DNA from: Prevotellaceae bacterium | GTDB lineage: Bacteria; Bacteroidota; Bacteroidia; Bacteroidales; UBA932 | Direction of reading: 5' to 3' | Assembly (NCBI GenBank): GCA_031258195.1 | Contig: JAIRNF010000056.1 | Location: 62,001 to 126,000 of the forward strand | DNA length: 64,000 nt | Part shown: piece by piece, positions 25,441 through 34,359 of the stretch | Layout: every line of letters starts with the position of its first letter | Position numbering within the stretch: the stretch's first letter is position 1 | Translations under genes and position numbers: made by a program | The notes under the pieces: generated by a model | What the model saw: only the letters and a program-made list of their open reading frames with translations | What the model was told of the DNA's origin: nothing | Databases searched by the model: none

Positions 25441-27237
25441 ATGCAGAAAATACGAAACATTGCAATTATTGCTCATGTTGACCATGGAAAAACTACGCTG
25501 GTTGACAAAATGATTCTACAAGGAAAGCTATTCCGCGACAACGAAAAAACAGGAGACTTAATTCTCGATAACAACGATCTGGAAAGAGAAAGGGGCATAA
25601 CCATTCTCGCTAAAAACGTTTCTGTTCCCTATAAAGGCTATAAAATAAACATTATTGACACACCTGGTCACGTTGATTTTGGAGGCGAAGTAGAACGCGT
25701 TCTCAATATGGCTGATGGTGTATTACTTCTTGTTGATGCTTTTGAAGGAACCATGCCACAAACCCGGTTTGTTCTTCAAAAAGCTTTGGCACTGGGGCTT
25801 AAACCAATTGTTGTAGTAAATAAGGTTGACAAGCCAAATTGTCGCCCCGACGAGGTAAATGAGCAGGTGTTCGACTTGATGTTTGCACTTGAAGCAAATG
25901 AAGAACAGCTGGAGTTCAAAACCATATACGGAAGCGCTAAACAAGGCTGGATGTCGGAAGATTGGCGTAACCCTACAGCGGATATCACTCCCTTGCTCGA
26001 TTGCATTATAAGCGAGATTTCTGCCCCTAAAAAAGTAGAAGGTACACCTCAGATGCTTATTACTTCCCTGGAATATTCGCCTTATGTAGGTCGTATCGCA
26101 GTAGGTCGTATATCTAGAGGATCGTTAAAATCGGGGCAAAATGTTTCGCTGGTAAAACGCGACGGTACAATCGAAAAGACAAAGATCAAAGATTTGATGG
26201 TTTTTGAAGGCTTAGAAAAAACGAAGGTCGAAGAGGTTGATTGCGGAGATATTTGTGCTTTAGTCGGTATTGAAGGGTTTGAAATTGGCGATACCGTTGC
26301 CGACCACGAAAATCCCGAAGCCCTTCCTCCTATTGCTGTTGACGAACCTACCATGAGCATGTTGTTTACCATTAACAACTCTCCGTTCTTCGGTAAAGAT
26401 GGAAAATACGTTACCTCTCGACATCTTAAAGATCGCTTAGATAGAGAGCTTGAGAAAAATCTTGCTTTACGTGTTAAAGAAGACACTTCGGCAGATTCAT
26501 TCGTTGTATATGGTCGTGGAGTACTGCATCTCAGCGTACTGATTGAAACTATGCGTAGAGAAGGCTATGAGCTACAGGTTGGTCAACCAAGAGTTGTAGA
26601 TAAGAATATAAACGGTGTACGCTGCGAGCCCGTCGAACACTTAACTATAGACCTACCAGAAGAATTTGCAGGTAAAGCCATCGAGATGGTTACGCGCCGT
26701 AAAGGAGTGCTGCTTCATATCGACCATAGAGATGATCGCAGCTATCTGGATTTCGACATTCCATCTCGCGGATTGATTGGACTTCGCAGCAACTTGCTTA
26801 CCGCAACACAAGGAGAAGCTATCGTATCTCACCGCTTTAAAGATTTTGAACCTTACAAAGGAGAGATTGAGAAACGTAATAACGGCTCATTAATAGCAAT
26901 GGAAACAGGTACTGCCATCGCCTATGCTATGGATAAGCTACAAGACAGAGGTCGCTTCTTTATTCCTCCGGGAGAAGAAGTTTATGCCGGACAAGTAATT
27001 GGAGAGCATACACGTGCCGACGACTTAACTATTAATATCTGCAAAACAAAGAAGCTTACAAACATTCGTGCCTCAGGCACCGACGATAAGGCAACCTTAC
27101 CTCCGCCTGTTATTTTCAGCCTAGAGGAAGCGTTAGAATACATTCAAGAGGATGAATACGTAGAAGTAACTCCCCACGCTATGCGCATGCGTAAAATATA
27201 CCTCGATGAGAACGAGCGTAAGCGCAGAACTAGATAA
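25441..27237 (+). CDS. typA: ribosome-associated translational GTPase TypA/BipA
   Basis: 598 residues from the ATG at 25441; an upstream in-frame TTG lies inside the -7 element. EF-G-like GTPase that assists ribosome assembly and stress adaptation. GTPase motifs are AHVDHGKTT (G1), RERGITI (G2), DTPGHVD (G3) and NKVD (G4). Domains II and III are followed by the BipA-specific C-terminal part (around [19 protein letters not shown] and [11 protein letters not shown]). Complete and intact. A perfect palindrome follows the stop. Confidence 0.96.
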   Translation: MQKIRNIAIIAHVDHGKTTLVDKMILQGKLFRDNEKTGDLILDNNDLERERGITILAKNVSVPYKGYKINIIDTPGHVDFGGEVERVLNMADGVLLLVDAFEGTMPQTRFVLQKALALGLKPIVVVNKVDKPNCRPDEVNEQVFDLMFALEANEEQLEFKTIYGSAKQGWMSEDWRNPTADITPLLDCIISEISAPKKVEGTPQMLITSLEYSPYVGRIAVGRISRGSLKSGQNVSLVKRDGTIEKTKIKDLMVFEGLEKTKVEEVDCGDICALVGIEGFEIGDTVADHENPEALPPIAVDEPTMSMLFTINNSPFFGKDGKYVTSRHLKDRLDRELEKNLALRVKEDTSADSFVVYGRGVLHLSVLIETMRREGYELQVGQPRVVDKNINGVRCEPVEHLTIDLPEEFAGKAIEMVTRRKGVLLHIDHRDDRSYLDFDIPSRGLIGLRSNLLTATQGEAIVSHRFKDFEPYKGEIEKRNNGSLIAMETGTAIAYAMDKLQDRGRFFIPPGEEVYAGQVIGEHTRADDLTINICKTKKLTNIRASGTDDKATLPPPVIFSLEEALEYIQEDEYVEVTPHAMRMRKIYLDENERKRRTR

Positions 27238-27247
27238 AAATCGCCGT

Positions 27248-27325
27248 CGTGTCGAACGTAGTGAGACATCTCTTGAATAGCCGCAGTACGCTATAATGAG
27301 GAGATGTCTCACTACGTTCGACACG
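27248..27325. repeat. perfect palindromic repeat, GTCATTTC family (variant)
   Basis: 25-bp arms (27248-27272 and 27301-27325) that are exact reverse complements, with a 28-base loop. Left arm begins CGTGTCGAACGTAGTGAGAC. Lies between the convergent typA and DUF6599 genes. Confidence 0.8.
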
Positions 27326-27348
27326 GCAGGGGCTTATTAAGAGCTTAT

Positions 27349-28122
27349 CTAAAATGCGAAATTCCCGAGATCTTCTTTTTGCATTTCTTTCTTTACACAC
27401 TCAAAAAAGACGAGGTTATCTCCTATAGATAAAATATTTTCCTCTGCTATGTCGGCTTTCAGCCTGGTCAAATCATCTTTTGTCTTCACAAAAACCAAAG
27501 CCTTATTTTCTTTTGTCTGCCGATTCTGTATATACCACACATCCGTATAGGCAATATCTGTGAGCATTGTAGCCAAAGAGAAATCGGTATTAGAAATGGA
27601 TAACGGTCCTTTCAGATATTTAAGCCGTCCCGAATATGGTAATGATAGCTGAAGTTCCGCAGGAATTGATAACTTCTCTTCTTTATCAATAGCCACATAT
27701 TTCTTTATCAGCTTCTCTGCACTGCTACGTGCCTCGTCTGAGCCCGACTGAAATACAACGGATATATACTTATTCCCCACTGCAAACAGCAGCTGATAAG
27801 TAGAAAGACAATCAAAATATCCTAACTCATCCGCCTTATCGCACTTAAACACATTTACAGAATATATACCAAAAGCATCGGCAGCAGAAGGCATAGTATA
27901 GATATCAACAGTATATTCTTCTCCTCTAAAAACAACATCTCTGGTTACCAGCTCCTGTACTCCGTACTCAAGGTACAGATCGGCTCCACCATTCATAAAG
28001 CCATACAAGCCTTCGCCTGTAAATGTTCTTTCTCGTTTTACAGTAACATCTTGTACGCTCTGTGAATAAAGAGCTACAGACGATAACAGAATTAAGCAGA
28101 CAATACATATTACTCTTTTCAT
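27349..28122 (-). CDS. DUF6599 family secreted protein
   Basis: 257 residues with a Sec signal peptide (about 1-20, ending near ALYSQ). The mature part matches DUF6599: TGEGLYGFMNGGADLYLEYG and YTMPSAADAFGIYSVNVF, then LLFAVGNKYISVVFQSG and LPYSGRLKYLKGP. The function is not known; it directly follows (no gap) the DUF362 gene, so the two are translated from one mRNA and probably act together outside the cytoplasm. Confidence 0.8.
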   Translation of the reverse strand: MKRVICIVCLILLSSVALYSQSVQDVTVKRERTFTGEGLYGFMNGGADLYLEYGVQELVTRDVVFRGEEYTVDIYTMPSAADAFGIYSVNVFKCDKADELGYFDCLSTYQLLFAVGNKYISVVFQSGSDEARSSAEKLIKKYVAIDKEEKLSIPAELQLSLPYSGRLKYLKGPLSISNTDFSLATMLTDIAYTDVWYIQNRQTKENKALVFVKTKDDLTRLKADIAEENILSIGDNLVFFECVKKEMQKEDLGNFAF

Positions 28123-29268
28123 CTAATCCAGATTTATTTCATCCAATTCTATCCTGCTCCTATCGGCTATTCCAAGCTTAAGGTTTTGCGCCAGCTCCAT
28201 AAACTTTCGTGCCCCTGCTTTTTCTTCCGATTGTAGCCCCTCTTCAATTCGTTTTGCAATAACGGTTTCATAACCTATACAATCAACTGCAACCGCATCG
28301 CTACCTACCATCAGCGTGTTGTAGTTACAAATAAACTGCGGGTTTGCCGACGGTCCGCCATCAAAACAACCAATAAGTCCATCAACAATATTTAGCACCA
28401 CTTTATCTCTTAAAGGCGGAAAGGCACAAGCATACGCGCACGTTTCGTGCCATAGCTTTTGATGCAATCGTCCCGTGTTGCTGATAGCCCCAAAAGCCAG
28501 ATTTTTCAAGCAAAGCGTAACCGATGTACCGGCATTTTTTAGTATGGGAACGTTGATAATCTTTGTTACCTGCTCGGTGCATATTTTTGTAAAATACGAG
28601 TATTTTCCACCATTAACCATAAAAGGCATGGTATATGCATCGTACTCCCCCTCTACATCGGCATAGAAGTAATGATTCTTATCGACTCTATCCTCGCTGT
28701 AAAGACGACCTTCTTTATTAATATATCCGCCATCGGCATCTTGGCACTCCGTACCTGTAATTTTTATACCCGGATAGCTCTCTTCGGTATATCCAACCTC
28801 ATGCAGTTGCATTTCTCTTCTATCCCATAAAACCAAGCCGCTAAGGGGTACGCCCGCTTCTTCCAGCTGCTTAATAATAGCCTTTGTTACAGCATGAGAA
28901 GTTGACAGCAATTTCCCCGCCACGGGGTTAAGCTTAAGCCCGATAATATCGCTAGGCGAAACAAACTGCAGCCACGCTCTCTCTATGCTGTCCTCATTTG
29001 TAAGGCTTAGCATAGCGGCTTTCAGCATATCGTACGCAGCCTCTTCTGAGGGTTTACCATTAACCACGCTTCCGATATGGTTAACCTTAGTTACTTTTCC
29101 GGGATATTTACCCGGCATAGAACTGCTATTACGGGGAACTGCCAATGCATCTTGCAGGTTTGTTTCGGGAGTATCGTCGGTAAAGGCGGCAGATGCTTTA
29201 AGCGCAGGAGAAACGGCCAAGCCAAGCCCTCCAGCAACAATCGACTTGAAAAATTTTCGTCTTTGCAT
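28123..29268 (-). CDS. DUF362 domain protein with Tat-type signal
   Basis: 381 residues. The N-terminus has a twin-arginine-like signal (RRKFFKSIVAGGLGLAVSP), so it is probably exported folded. DUF362 region: VTKVNHIGSVVNG, IIGLKLNPVAGKLLSTSHAVTKAIIKQL, then INVPILKNAGTSVTLCLKNLAFG and a C-terminal VGSDAVAVDCIGYE. DUF362 proteins are sometimes linked to iron-sulfur clusters, but no ferredoxin CxxCxxC motif is seen here. First gene of the operon with DUF6599. Confidence 0.82.
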   Translation of the reverse strand: MQRRKFFKSIVAGGLGLAVSPALKASAAFTDDTPETNLQDALAVPRNSSSMPGKYPGKVTKVNHIGSVVNGKPSEEAAYDMLKAAMLSLTNEDSIERAWLQFVSPSDIIGLKLNPVAGKLLSTSHAVTKAIIKQLEEAGVPLSGLVLWDRREMQLHEVGYTEESYPGIKITGTECQDADGGYINKEGRLYSEDRVDKNHYFYADVEGEYDAYTMPFMVNGGKYSYFTKICTEQVTKIINVPILKNAGTSVTLCLKNLAFGAISNTGRLHQKLWHETCAYACAFPPLRDKVVLNIVDGLIGCFDGGPSANPQFICNYNTLMVGSDAVAVDCIGYETVIAKRIEEGLQSEEKAGARKFMELAQNLKLGIADRSRIELDEINLD

Positions 29269-29365
29269 ACCTCTTGGTTTTGGTTTTACGATGTAGTAAA
29301 GATAGAAATTGAAACTGTTATTTCATAGCATCACACAAAATAATTTACTAATAATGAGTAAACTA

Positions 29366-29398
29366 AAAAGAGGATAATAGTTCGTATTATCCTCTTTT
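29366..29398 (-). terminator. terminator of the HAD/MBL operon
   Basis: Perfect 14-bp stem (29366-29379 with 29385-29398) and loop of five. On the minus strand it is followed by T-rich TAGTTT. It lies 21 bases after the HAD gene stop. Confidence 0.8.
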
Positions 29399-29418
29399 CA
29401 ATACATATTGTTTACCTT

Positions 29419-30114
29419 CTATAAGAGGTTTTTCAATTCGGCTAAGCTAACTAAACTATAGTAGCTATCATTACTTACATCTTCGGAAACCACTTCGTGC
29501 TGCCAAGTAACATGAAACGGAATATGTATGCCCTTCCCTCCCAGCGAAACTATTGGTAAGATATCAGACTTAAGAGAGTTACCAATCATTAAAAACTCTT
29601 CTGGTTTGATATCAAGATGCTTGATTAACGCCGCATAGTCCTCCTCTCTTTTATCGCTCATTATCTCTACATGATGGAAATAATGCTCAAGACCGGATTT
29701 TCTCAGCTTGCGCTGCTGGTCAAGCAAATCTCCTTTTGTAGCAACAATTAACCAATACTTTTCTTTTAACGCCTCTAGCGCCTCTACCACACCTTCGAGC
29801 AGAACAACCGGCTTTTCCAGCAACGATCTGCCCAACTCTATGATTTGCCCGACCCTATGTGCAGAACATTCGCTATCTAGACGTAACGCCGTTTCTATTA
29901 ATGATAGCGTAAACGCTTTTATCCCATAGCCATAAATGGCAAGATTTTTCATCTCGACAGAAAACAATTCAGTCGAAACCTCTTCTGCTGTGTAGGTGCT
30001 ACTAAATAAGCCGCAAAACTCCTTCTCTGCCTCCTGAAAGTAGGATTCGTTTACCCAAAGCGTATCGTCAGCATCAAAGCTCACCACTTTAACGCCCTGC
30101 AACATACTACCCAA
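29419..30114 (-). CDS. HAD family hydrolase
   Basis: 231 residues. Haloacid-dehalogenase-type phosphatase. Motif I is SFDADDTLW (nucleophile Asp plus acid/base Asp), motif II is in IVATKGD, motif III is around KSGLEHYFHHVEIMSDK, and motif IV is MIGNSLKSDILP. A helical cap lies between motifs I and II. Substrate unknown. The start overlaps the end of the metallo-beta-lactamase gene by 8 bases (or starts cleanly at Met4, 30105), so the two are coupled. Confidence 0.87.
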   Translation of the reverse strand: MGSMLQGVKVVSFDADDTLWVNESYFQEAEKEFCGLFSSTYTAEEVSTELFSVEMKNLAIYGYGIKAFTLSLIETALRLDSECSAHRVGQIIELGRSLLEKPVVLLEGVVEALEALKEKYWLIVATKGDLLDQQRKLRKSGLEHYFHHVEIMSDKREEDYAALIKHLDIKPEEFLMIGNSLKSDILPIVSLGGKGIHIPFHVTWQHEVVSEDVSNDSYYSLVSLAELKNLL

Positions 30115-31510
30115 GACCTATCTCCTCGTGCATTTTAGGAATATGAACGTCATCAAAACCTTTTTTTATCAGACGCTTGCGAAACGCTTCCTGTACTTCG
30201 GGTTCGCCATGAACAATAAATATACGCTTTACCCGTTCGGGATCTTGGCAAGCCAAGTACTGGCTAAGATCATCGTAATCGGCATGCGCACTCATCGAAT
30301 CAATAGTTCTGATATCGGCGCTAACCTTAAGTCTTTCGCCAAAAATAGTAACCTCCTCGGGACGTTGCTTTAAACGAGCACCCAGCGAGTTAGGTTCGCA
30401 GTAACCAACAAGCATAATTGTATTACGCTTATTCTCTATATTATTCAGAATATGATGTTTTACACGTCCTGCATCCGCCATGCCCGAAGCGGATATAATA
30501 ACACATGGATCGTGCTTTCCGTTAAGCGATTTAGACTCTTCTACATCTTTTACATAGCGCAAACCTTTAAATTCAAACGGATCGGGATCAAATCTCATTA
30601 AGCGAATAACCGACTTATTGAAACACTCCGTATGTCTTTTTACGATTTCCGTTGCCTCAATCGATAGAGGGCTATCAACGTAATATTTTATGGGGGGTAA
30701 TACGCCGTTTTCTTCGAGCTCGTTTAAACCGAAAAGCAGCTCTTGCGTACGTCCCACGCTAAAAGCTGGAATAATAAGCTTGCCCCCCTTCCCCATACAG
30801 GTTTCTTCTATATGACGCTTAAGCTCATTAGCATAGGTATCAACCTCTTGATGTAGCTTATCTCCGTATGTTGATTCGATAATTACAAAATCTGCCTGCG
30901 GAAAACGTTGTGGAGACTTGAGTATAGGGTCGCCATATCGTCCTACGTCACCACTATATGCAATACGCGTATATCCGCCATTTTCTTTTATAGTAAGAAA
31001 TACCGTAACGGCACCAACAATATGACCAACGTTGAAGAATTGCAGCTCTATATCCTCTTCTATTTTACGAGATTCGTTATAATCTAGTACCTCGAAATGC
31101 TGTATAGCCTTCCGAGCATCTTCTTCATTATATAAAGGCTCGATAGGGGGCTTGTTTTCTTTTGCTCTGCGTTTATTAATAAAACGGACATCGGATGTTT
31201 GAATCTCGGCAGAGTTGAGTAAAAGTATTTCGGAAAGATCTGCCGTACCCGATGTTGCCCATACCCTACCCCGAAAGCCATCTTTTACAAGTTTTGGTAT
31301 TAAACCGCTATGATCGATATGGGCATGAGAAAGTACAATATGGTTTATATCCTTAGGATTAAAACCCCAATCGTTATTTAGGGGTTCGGTATCCTCTCCT
31401 TCTCCCTGAGACATACCGCAATCAAGCAGTATTTTCTTACCATTAGTTAAAGATATTAGGTGCTTCGAACCTGTTACATGTCCTGCTGCTCCGTGGAAAG
31501 TTATTTTCAT
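30107..31510 (-). CDS. metallo-beta-lactamase/beta-CASP RNA-processing protein
   Basis: 467 residues. The MBL domain has the HxHxDH motif in SHAHIDHSG (His62, His64, Asp66, His67). The beta-CASP insertion follows (about 210-380), and conserved motifs near the end include IISASGMADAGRVKHH and a C-terminal HGEP. Such proteins are zinc nucleases of the RNase J/CPSF-73 kind. It is the first gene of a two-gene operon with the HAD hydrolase; elbB lies just upstream on the same strand with a 23-base gap. Confidence 0.88.
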   Translation of the reverse strand: MKITFHGAAGHVTGSKHLISLTNGKKILLDCGMSQGEGEDTEPLNNDWGFNPKDINHIVLSHAHIDHSGLIPKLVKDGFRGRVWATSGTADLSEILLLNSAEIQTSDVRFINKRRAKENKPPIEPLYNEEDARKAIQHFEVLDYNESRKIEEDIELQFFNVGHIVGAVTVFLTIKENGGYTRIAYSGDVGRYGDPILKSPQRFPQADFVIIESTYGDKLHQEVDTYANELKRHIEETCMGKGGKLIIPAFSVGRTQELLFGLNELEENGVLPPIKYYVDSPLSIEATEIVKRHTECFNKSVIRLMRFDPDPFEFKGLRYVKDVEESKSLNGKHDPCVIISASGMADAGRVKHHILNNIENKRNTIMLVGYCEPNSLGARLKQRPEEVTIFGERLKVSADIRTIDSMSAHADYDDLSQYLACQDPERVKRIFIVHGEPEVQEAFRKRLIKKGFDDVHIPKMHEEIGLG

Positions 31511-31533
31511 TCTATTGGATTTAATTCTATACT

Positions 31534-32184
31534 CTACATCATAGCTATAAGCTCCTTTACAAGTTTATCTGCTTCTTCAAAGATATTGGTAATGTTAGCA
31601 TTGAGCATATAGCAGGGTGCAGTAACCACCTTATTAGCCTTATCGATACAAATATTTCCGCTAGTAGTTGCTACATGAGTAGCTCCTACTCCTCCTATTG
31701 CTTTTGCCGCGTCATCGTCAGAGCTACCAATGGTAACAGAAACTTTTCCTAATGATTTTGCTAAAAGTATAGGGGCGATGCACATGGCACCTATCGGCTT
31801 ACCTTGCGCATACATCGATCCAATCAGCTCGCCTACTTCTGGCAATACATCATAGTCCGCACCTTTAAACGCATAGCTGCTTAGATTCTTTGCTACGCCA
31901 AACCCTCCGGGGAATAAAATAGCATCAACGGCGTTAATATCTAACTCTCGTAATGGTTTGATATTGCCACGAGCAATACGCGCAGCCTCAACCAACACAT
32001 TGCGGTACTCATCGCTTTGTTGTCCATGATAGTGATCTACAACATCGTATTGTGTTTTATCCGGAGCATAAATCTCATACTCTGCTCCGTTACGTTTTAC
32101 AGCCAATAAAGCCATTGTTGCCTCGTGTATTTCGGAACCGTCGTACACGCCACATCCCGAAAGAATTACTGCTATCTTTTTCAT
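31534..32184 (-). CDS. elbB: isoprenoid biosynthesis glyoxalase ElbB
   Basis: 216 residues. DJ-1/PfpI superfamily, class I amidotransferase-like fold. The start MKKIAVILSGCGVYDGSEIHE is typical of ElbB, followed by FPGGFGVAKNLSS and the nucleophile elbow GAMCIAP with Cys134-type nucleophile. ElbB of E. coli has weak glyoxalase activity and was named for increasing lycopene yield; its role here is unknown. Followed by the MBL/HAD pair after 23 bases, perhaps in one transcript. Confidence 0.92.
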   Translation of the reverse strand: MKKIAVILSGCGVYDGSEIHEATMALLAVKRNGAEYEIYAPDKTQYDVVDHYHGQQSDEYRNVLVEAARIARGNIKPLRELDINAVDAILFPGGFGVAKNLSSYAFKGADYDVLPEVGELIGSMYAQGKPIGAMCIAPILLAKSLGKVSVTIGSSDDDAAKAIGGVGATHVATTSGNICIDKANKVVTAPCYMLNANITNIFEEADKLVKELIAMM

Positions 32185-32395
32185 TTCATTATCGTTATAA
32201 ATATTATCTATTCTTCGTTACAACATCGCAACCACTATAGCTGAAACCAAGCATCATTATATTATTCGTGTTCCTATGCAAATATAACAGAAATATAAAC
32301 AGAATTTAGACTACAGAATAAATAATAGCTAGCCGTAAATTAAATCATCCTACTAGTATCATAAAGGATATTTATACCAAAATAGATTTTATCAG

Positions 32396-32427
32396 TTTGA
32401 CTGGCATATCTTAACATTGTATTTTTG
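32396..32427 (+). promoter_or_regulatory. promoter of dps
   Basis: TTTG (32396-32399), exactly 20 bases, then TATTTTTG (32420-32427): a complete match to the Bacteroidota consensus TTTG-N19-21-TAnnTTTG, 55 bases before the dps ATG. Best promoter in the window. Confidence 0.75.
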
Positions 32428-32482
32428 TATCAGAAATAAGAAAGAAACATATTCTGACAAATAATAATAAAAACATATAACC

Positions 32483-32971
32483 ATGAAAACATTAGACTAT
32501 TTAAGTTTAGACGAAAAATCGACTGGTAAAATTGTAGAATCCTTACAACAACTTTTGGCGGATTTTCAAGTATTTTACACGAATCTTCGCGGATTCCATT
32601 GGAATATTAAAGGACATAGCTTCTTTACGCTACACAGCAAATTTGAGGAAATGTATGACGATACAGCTGAAAAAGTTGATGAAATTGCAGAACGCATACT
32701 TATGCTAGGAGGTGTTCCTGTTAATAAGTTTAGCGATTATCTAAAAGCCGCAAAAGTAACAGAGGTTGCAAATATCTCTCGCGGAGAAGAAGCAGTAAAG
32801 AATATTCTCGATACATATAAGGTTATCATTGCCGAAGAAAGAAAACTTCTTGCATTGGCATCGGAAACAGCAGATGAGGCAACTGTTTCTTTAATGAGCG
32901 ATTACCTTACTAAGCAAGAAAAGCTTGTTTGGATGTTGGCTGCATACTCTACCAACGATTGCAAAAAATAA
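32483..32971 (+). CDS. dps: DNA starvation/stationary-phase protection protein Dps (ferritin-like)
   Basis: 162 residues, normal length. Four-helix ferritin-like protein forming 12-mer cages that oxidise and store iron and protect DNA from peroxide. Family signature: DFQVFYTNLRGFHWNIKGHSFF with the ferroxidase His, then LHSKFEEMYDDTAEKVDEIAERI. The C-terminus (KLVWMLAAYS) is also conserved. Monocistronic, with its own promoter and a perfect terminator. In other Bacteroidales dps responds to OxyR; I see no clear OxyR site. Confidence 0.93.
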   Translation: MKTLDYLSLDEKSTGKIVESLQQLLADFQVFYTNLRGFHWNIKGHSFFTLHSKFEEMYDDTAEKVDEIAERILMLGGVPVNKFSDYLKAAKVTEVANISRGEEAVKNILDTYKVIIAEERKLLALASETADEATVSLMSDYLTKQEKLVWMLAAYSTNDCKK

Positions 32972-33011
32972 AGAGTATTTCACTTTCATGTATTCATGTT
33001 TTAATAAGGGA

Positions 33012-33043
33012 GAAGAGGGGAAAGCGTAGGCTTTCCCCTCTTC
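33012..33043 (+). terminator. terminator of dps
   Basis: Perfect 14-bp GC-rich stem (33012-33025 with 33030-33043), loop GTAG, then ATTTTAC on the plus strand, 41 bases after the dps stop. Confidence 0.85.
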
Positions 33044-33067
33044 ATTTTACATGGAGCTAAAGATTTT

Positions 33068-33351
33068 CTACTTCTTTATTCTTACTATTTTATCCTCAAA
33101 AAATGTTTCCTGGTATTCTACCTGATCGCGTTTATCATACCGACTCCTCAAATCATGCTTCTTACCATCCTTAAAATTACTAATTTGCCATAGCTGTCCG
33201 GTTTTTCTATAAAATATCCATTCTCCTTCCATCTTTTCATTGATATATAATCCCTTTGCCTTTATTCCTCCGGTTTTAAAAAGTAGGTCAACATATCGCC
33301 TTGCAGCATATAAACTTTCTGACCATTGGCATATGTCTTTTTGCTTAGCAT
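33068..33351 (-). pseudogene. MORN/YwqK-like small protein, one frameshift
   Basis: A short gene split between two frames. The first part reads MLSKKTYANGQKVYMLQGDM and continues LTYFLKPEE before a stop. In the next frame the protein continues KTGGIKAKGLYINEKMEGEW, then IFYRKTGQLWQISNFKDGKK to IVRIKK and a stop. One T missing from the TACTTTTTAAAACC run (about 33275) would restore a complete 94-residue protein. The repeats Gly-x-Trp-x-x-Tyr-x-x-x-Gly-x-Leu are of the MORN-like YwqK type. It stands 27 bases after the broken SGNH gene on the same strand. Either a real pseudogene or a homopolymer sequencing error. Confidence 0.6.
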
Positions 33352-33377
33352 AATTATTACTGAGTATTAAGCGAAAA

Positions 33378-34081
33378 TTAGTGGCTTTTTGTCTTCAAGT
33401 ATCCCACAGTAATTCCCGCAATCATTTTATGGCACATGGCAGAAGGATGTACGCCATCGGGAATTAAAGGATTATAGACATCCGGAGAGGTAGGGTCTGC
33501 TCCTTGCAGCGTTCTACCAACATGAGGATTTACCATACTTTCGTTATGCAAGTCTAGAACCGGGAGACTATAATACGCTCCCACTTCTTTTACGGCGTTA
33601 GCCCATGCCTGGAGCGTAGATCATATACCCAGTGTGTACTAGTTAAAAACTTAAGAGGTGTAAATAGAACAACTGTTGCCGGCACGAGATTGGAAGCCAC
33701 TCTTGCCGTATGATATTTCAGAATCAATTTTTCACATAAAATTTTCAATGCCCCATAGTAGGTAATTTCCGTAGTATCGGCAAATGTATCAAGCGGAATA
33801 TTTTGCCTGTAATCGTTGGTTCCTCCCATTACCGTTATCAAATCTGCATCATCGTCCAGCCCGTCCACGCAGTACACCATCGGACTTCGCTCTACTGTGC
33901 CAATAGATAAAGCGGCTAATGTACTTCCATTTATACCAACATTAATAAACTCATCGGCTATCTCGTCAGCTGTTAACTTTGCATAAGATTCCAGCGGCAT
34001 GCCTGTACCCTGATTATTACGCGGAGTAAAGCCCCAGGTAATACTATCTCCTAACGCTATATATTTCCTAAATAACTTCAT
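33378..34081 (-). pseudogene. SGNH/GDSL-type hydrolase, frameshifted
   Basis: About 234 residues if the frame were whole. The first 150 or so residues have block I GDSITWG and block III GGTNDYRQ. In another frame the gene continues LQAWANAVKEVGAYYSLPVL to the block V motif DGVHPSAMCHKMI and ends GYLKTKSH. A one-base change near 33612-33618 (around GATCTACGCTCCAG) would join the halves: the first frame runs on for about 10 foreign residues (LRSRHGLTP) and stops. All catalytic blocks survive across the two parts, so the damage is recent or is a sequencing error. A family of esterases/acetylhydrolases of glycans; substrate unknown. Confidence 0.8.
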
Positions 34082-34117
34082 TTTACAGCTATAACTAATT
34101 CATAAATTATATAAATT

Positions 34118-34150
34118 TAGGGCTGTAAATACATCGCATTTACAGCCCTA
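34118..34150 (-). terminator. terminator after the tRNA
   Basis: Perfect 13-bp stem (34118-34130 with 34138-34150) and 7-base loop. On the minus strand it follows the tRNA by 14 bases and is followed by T-rich sequence, so it should end the tRNA transcript. Confidence 0.7.
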
Positions 34151-34164
34151 TTCAACTATGATTG

Positions 34165-34237
34165 AGCGAGAAACGAGGTTCGAACTCGCGACCCTCAGCT
34201 TGGGAAGCTGATGCTCTACCGACTGAGCTATTCTCGC
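34165..34237 (-). tRNA. tRNA-Gly (CCC)
   Basis: 73 bases. The cloverleaf closes fully: acceptor GCGAGAA/TTCTCGC, D stem GCTC/GAGC, anticodon stem TCAGC/GCTGA, T stem GCGAG/CTCGT (one G-U pair) with TTCGAAC loop. Anticodon loop TTCCCAA gives anticodon CCC, read at 34202-34204 on the plus strand as GGG. Discriminator base is U, as in bacterial tRNA-Gly. CCA is not encoded. Confidence 0.93.
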
Positions 34238-34359
34238 AATGTACTTTACAAATGTAGTAATTTGTTTGAAAATATATAGATAAACATGCCTGTTAACAGA
34301 TTAACGAAAAGTAAATCTATTTCAATATGTTTGTTAACCATTAAACCCGACCTCCGAAT

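Noticed and set aside
33378-33584. Stand-alone 68-residue gene
   Set aside because: It is the C-terminal part of the frameshifted SGNH hydrolase (block V DGVHPS), not a separate gene.
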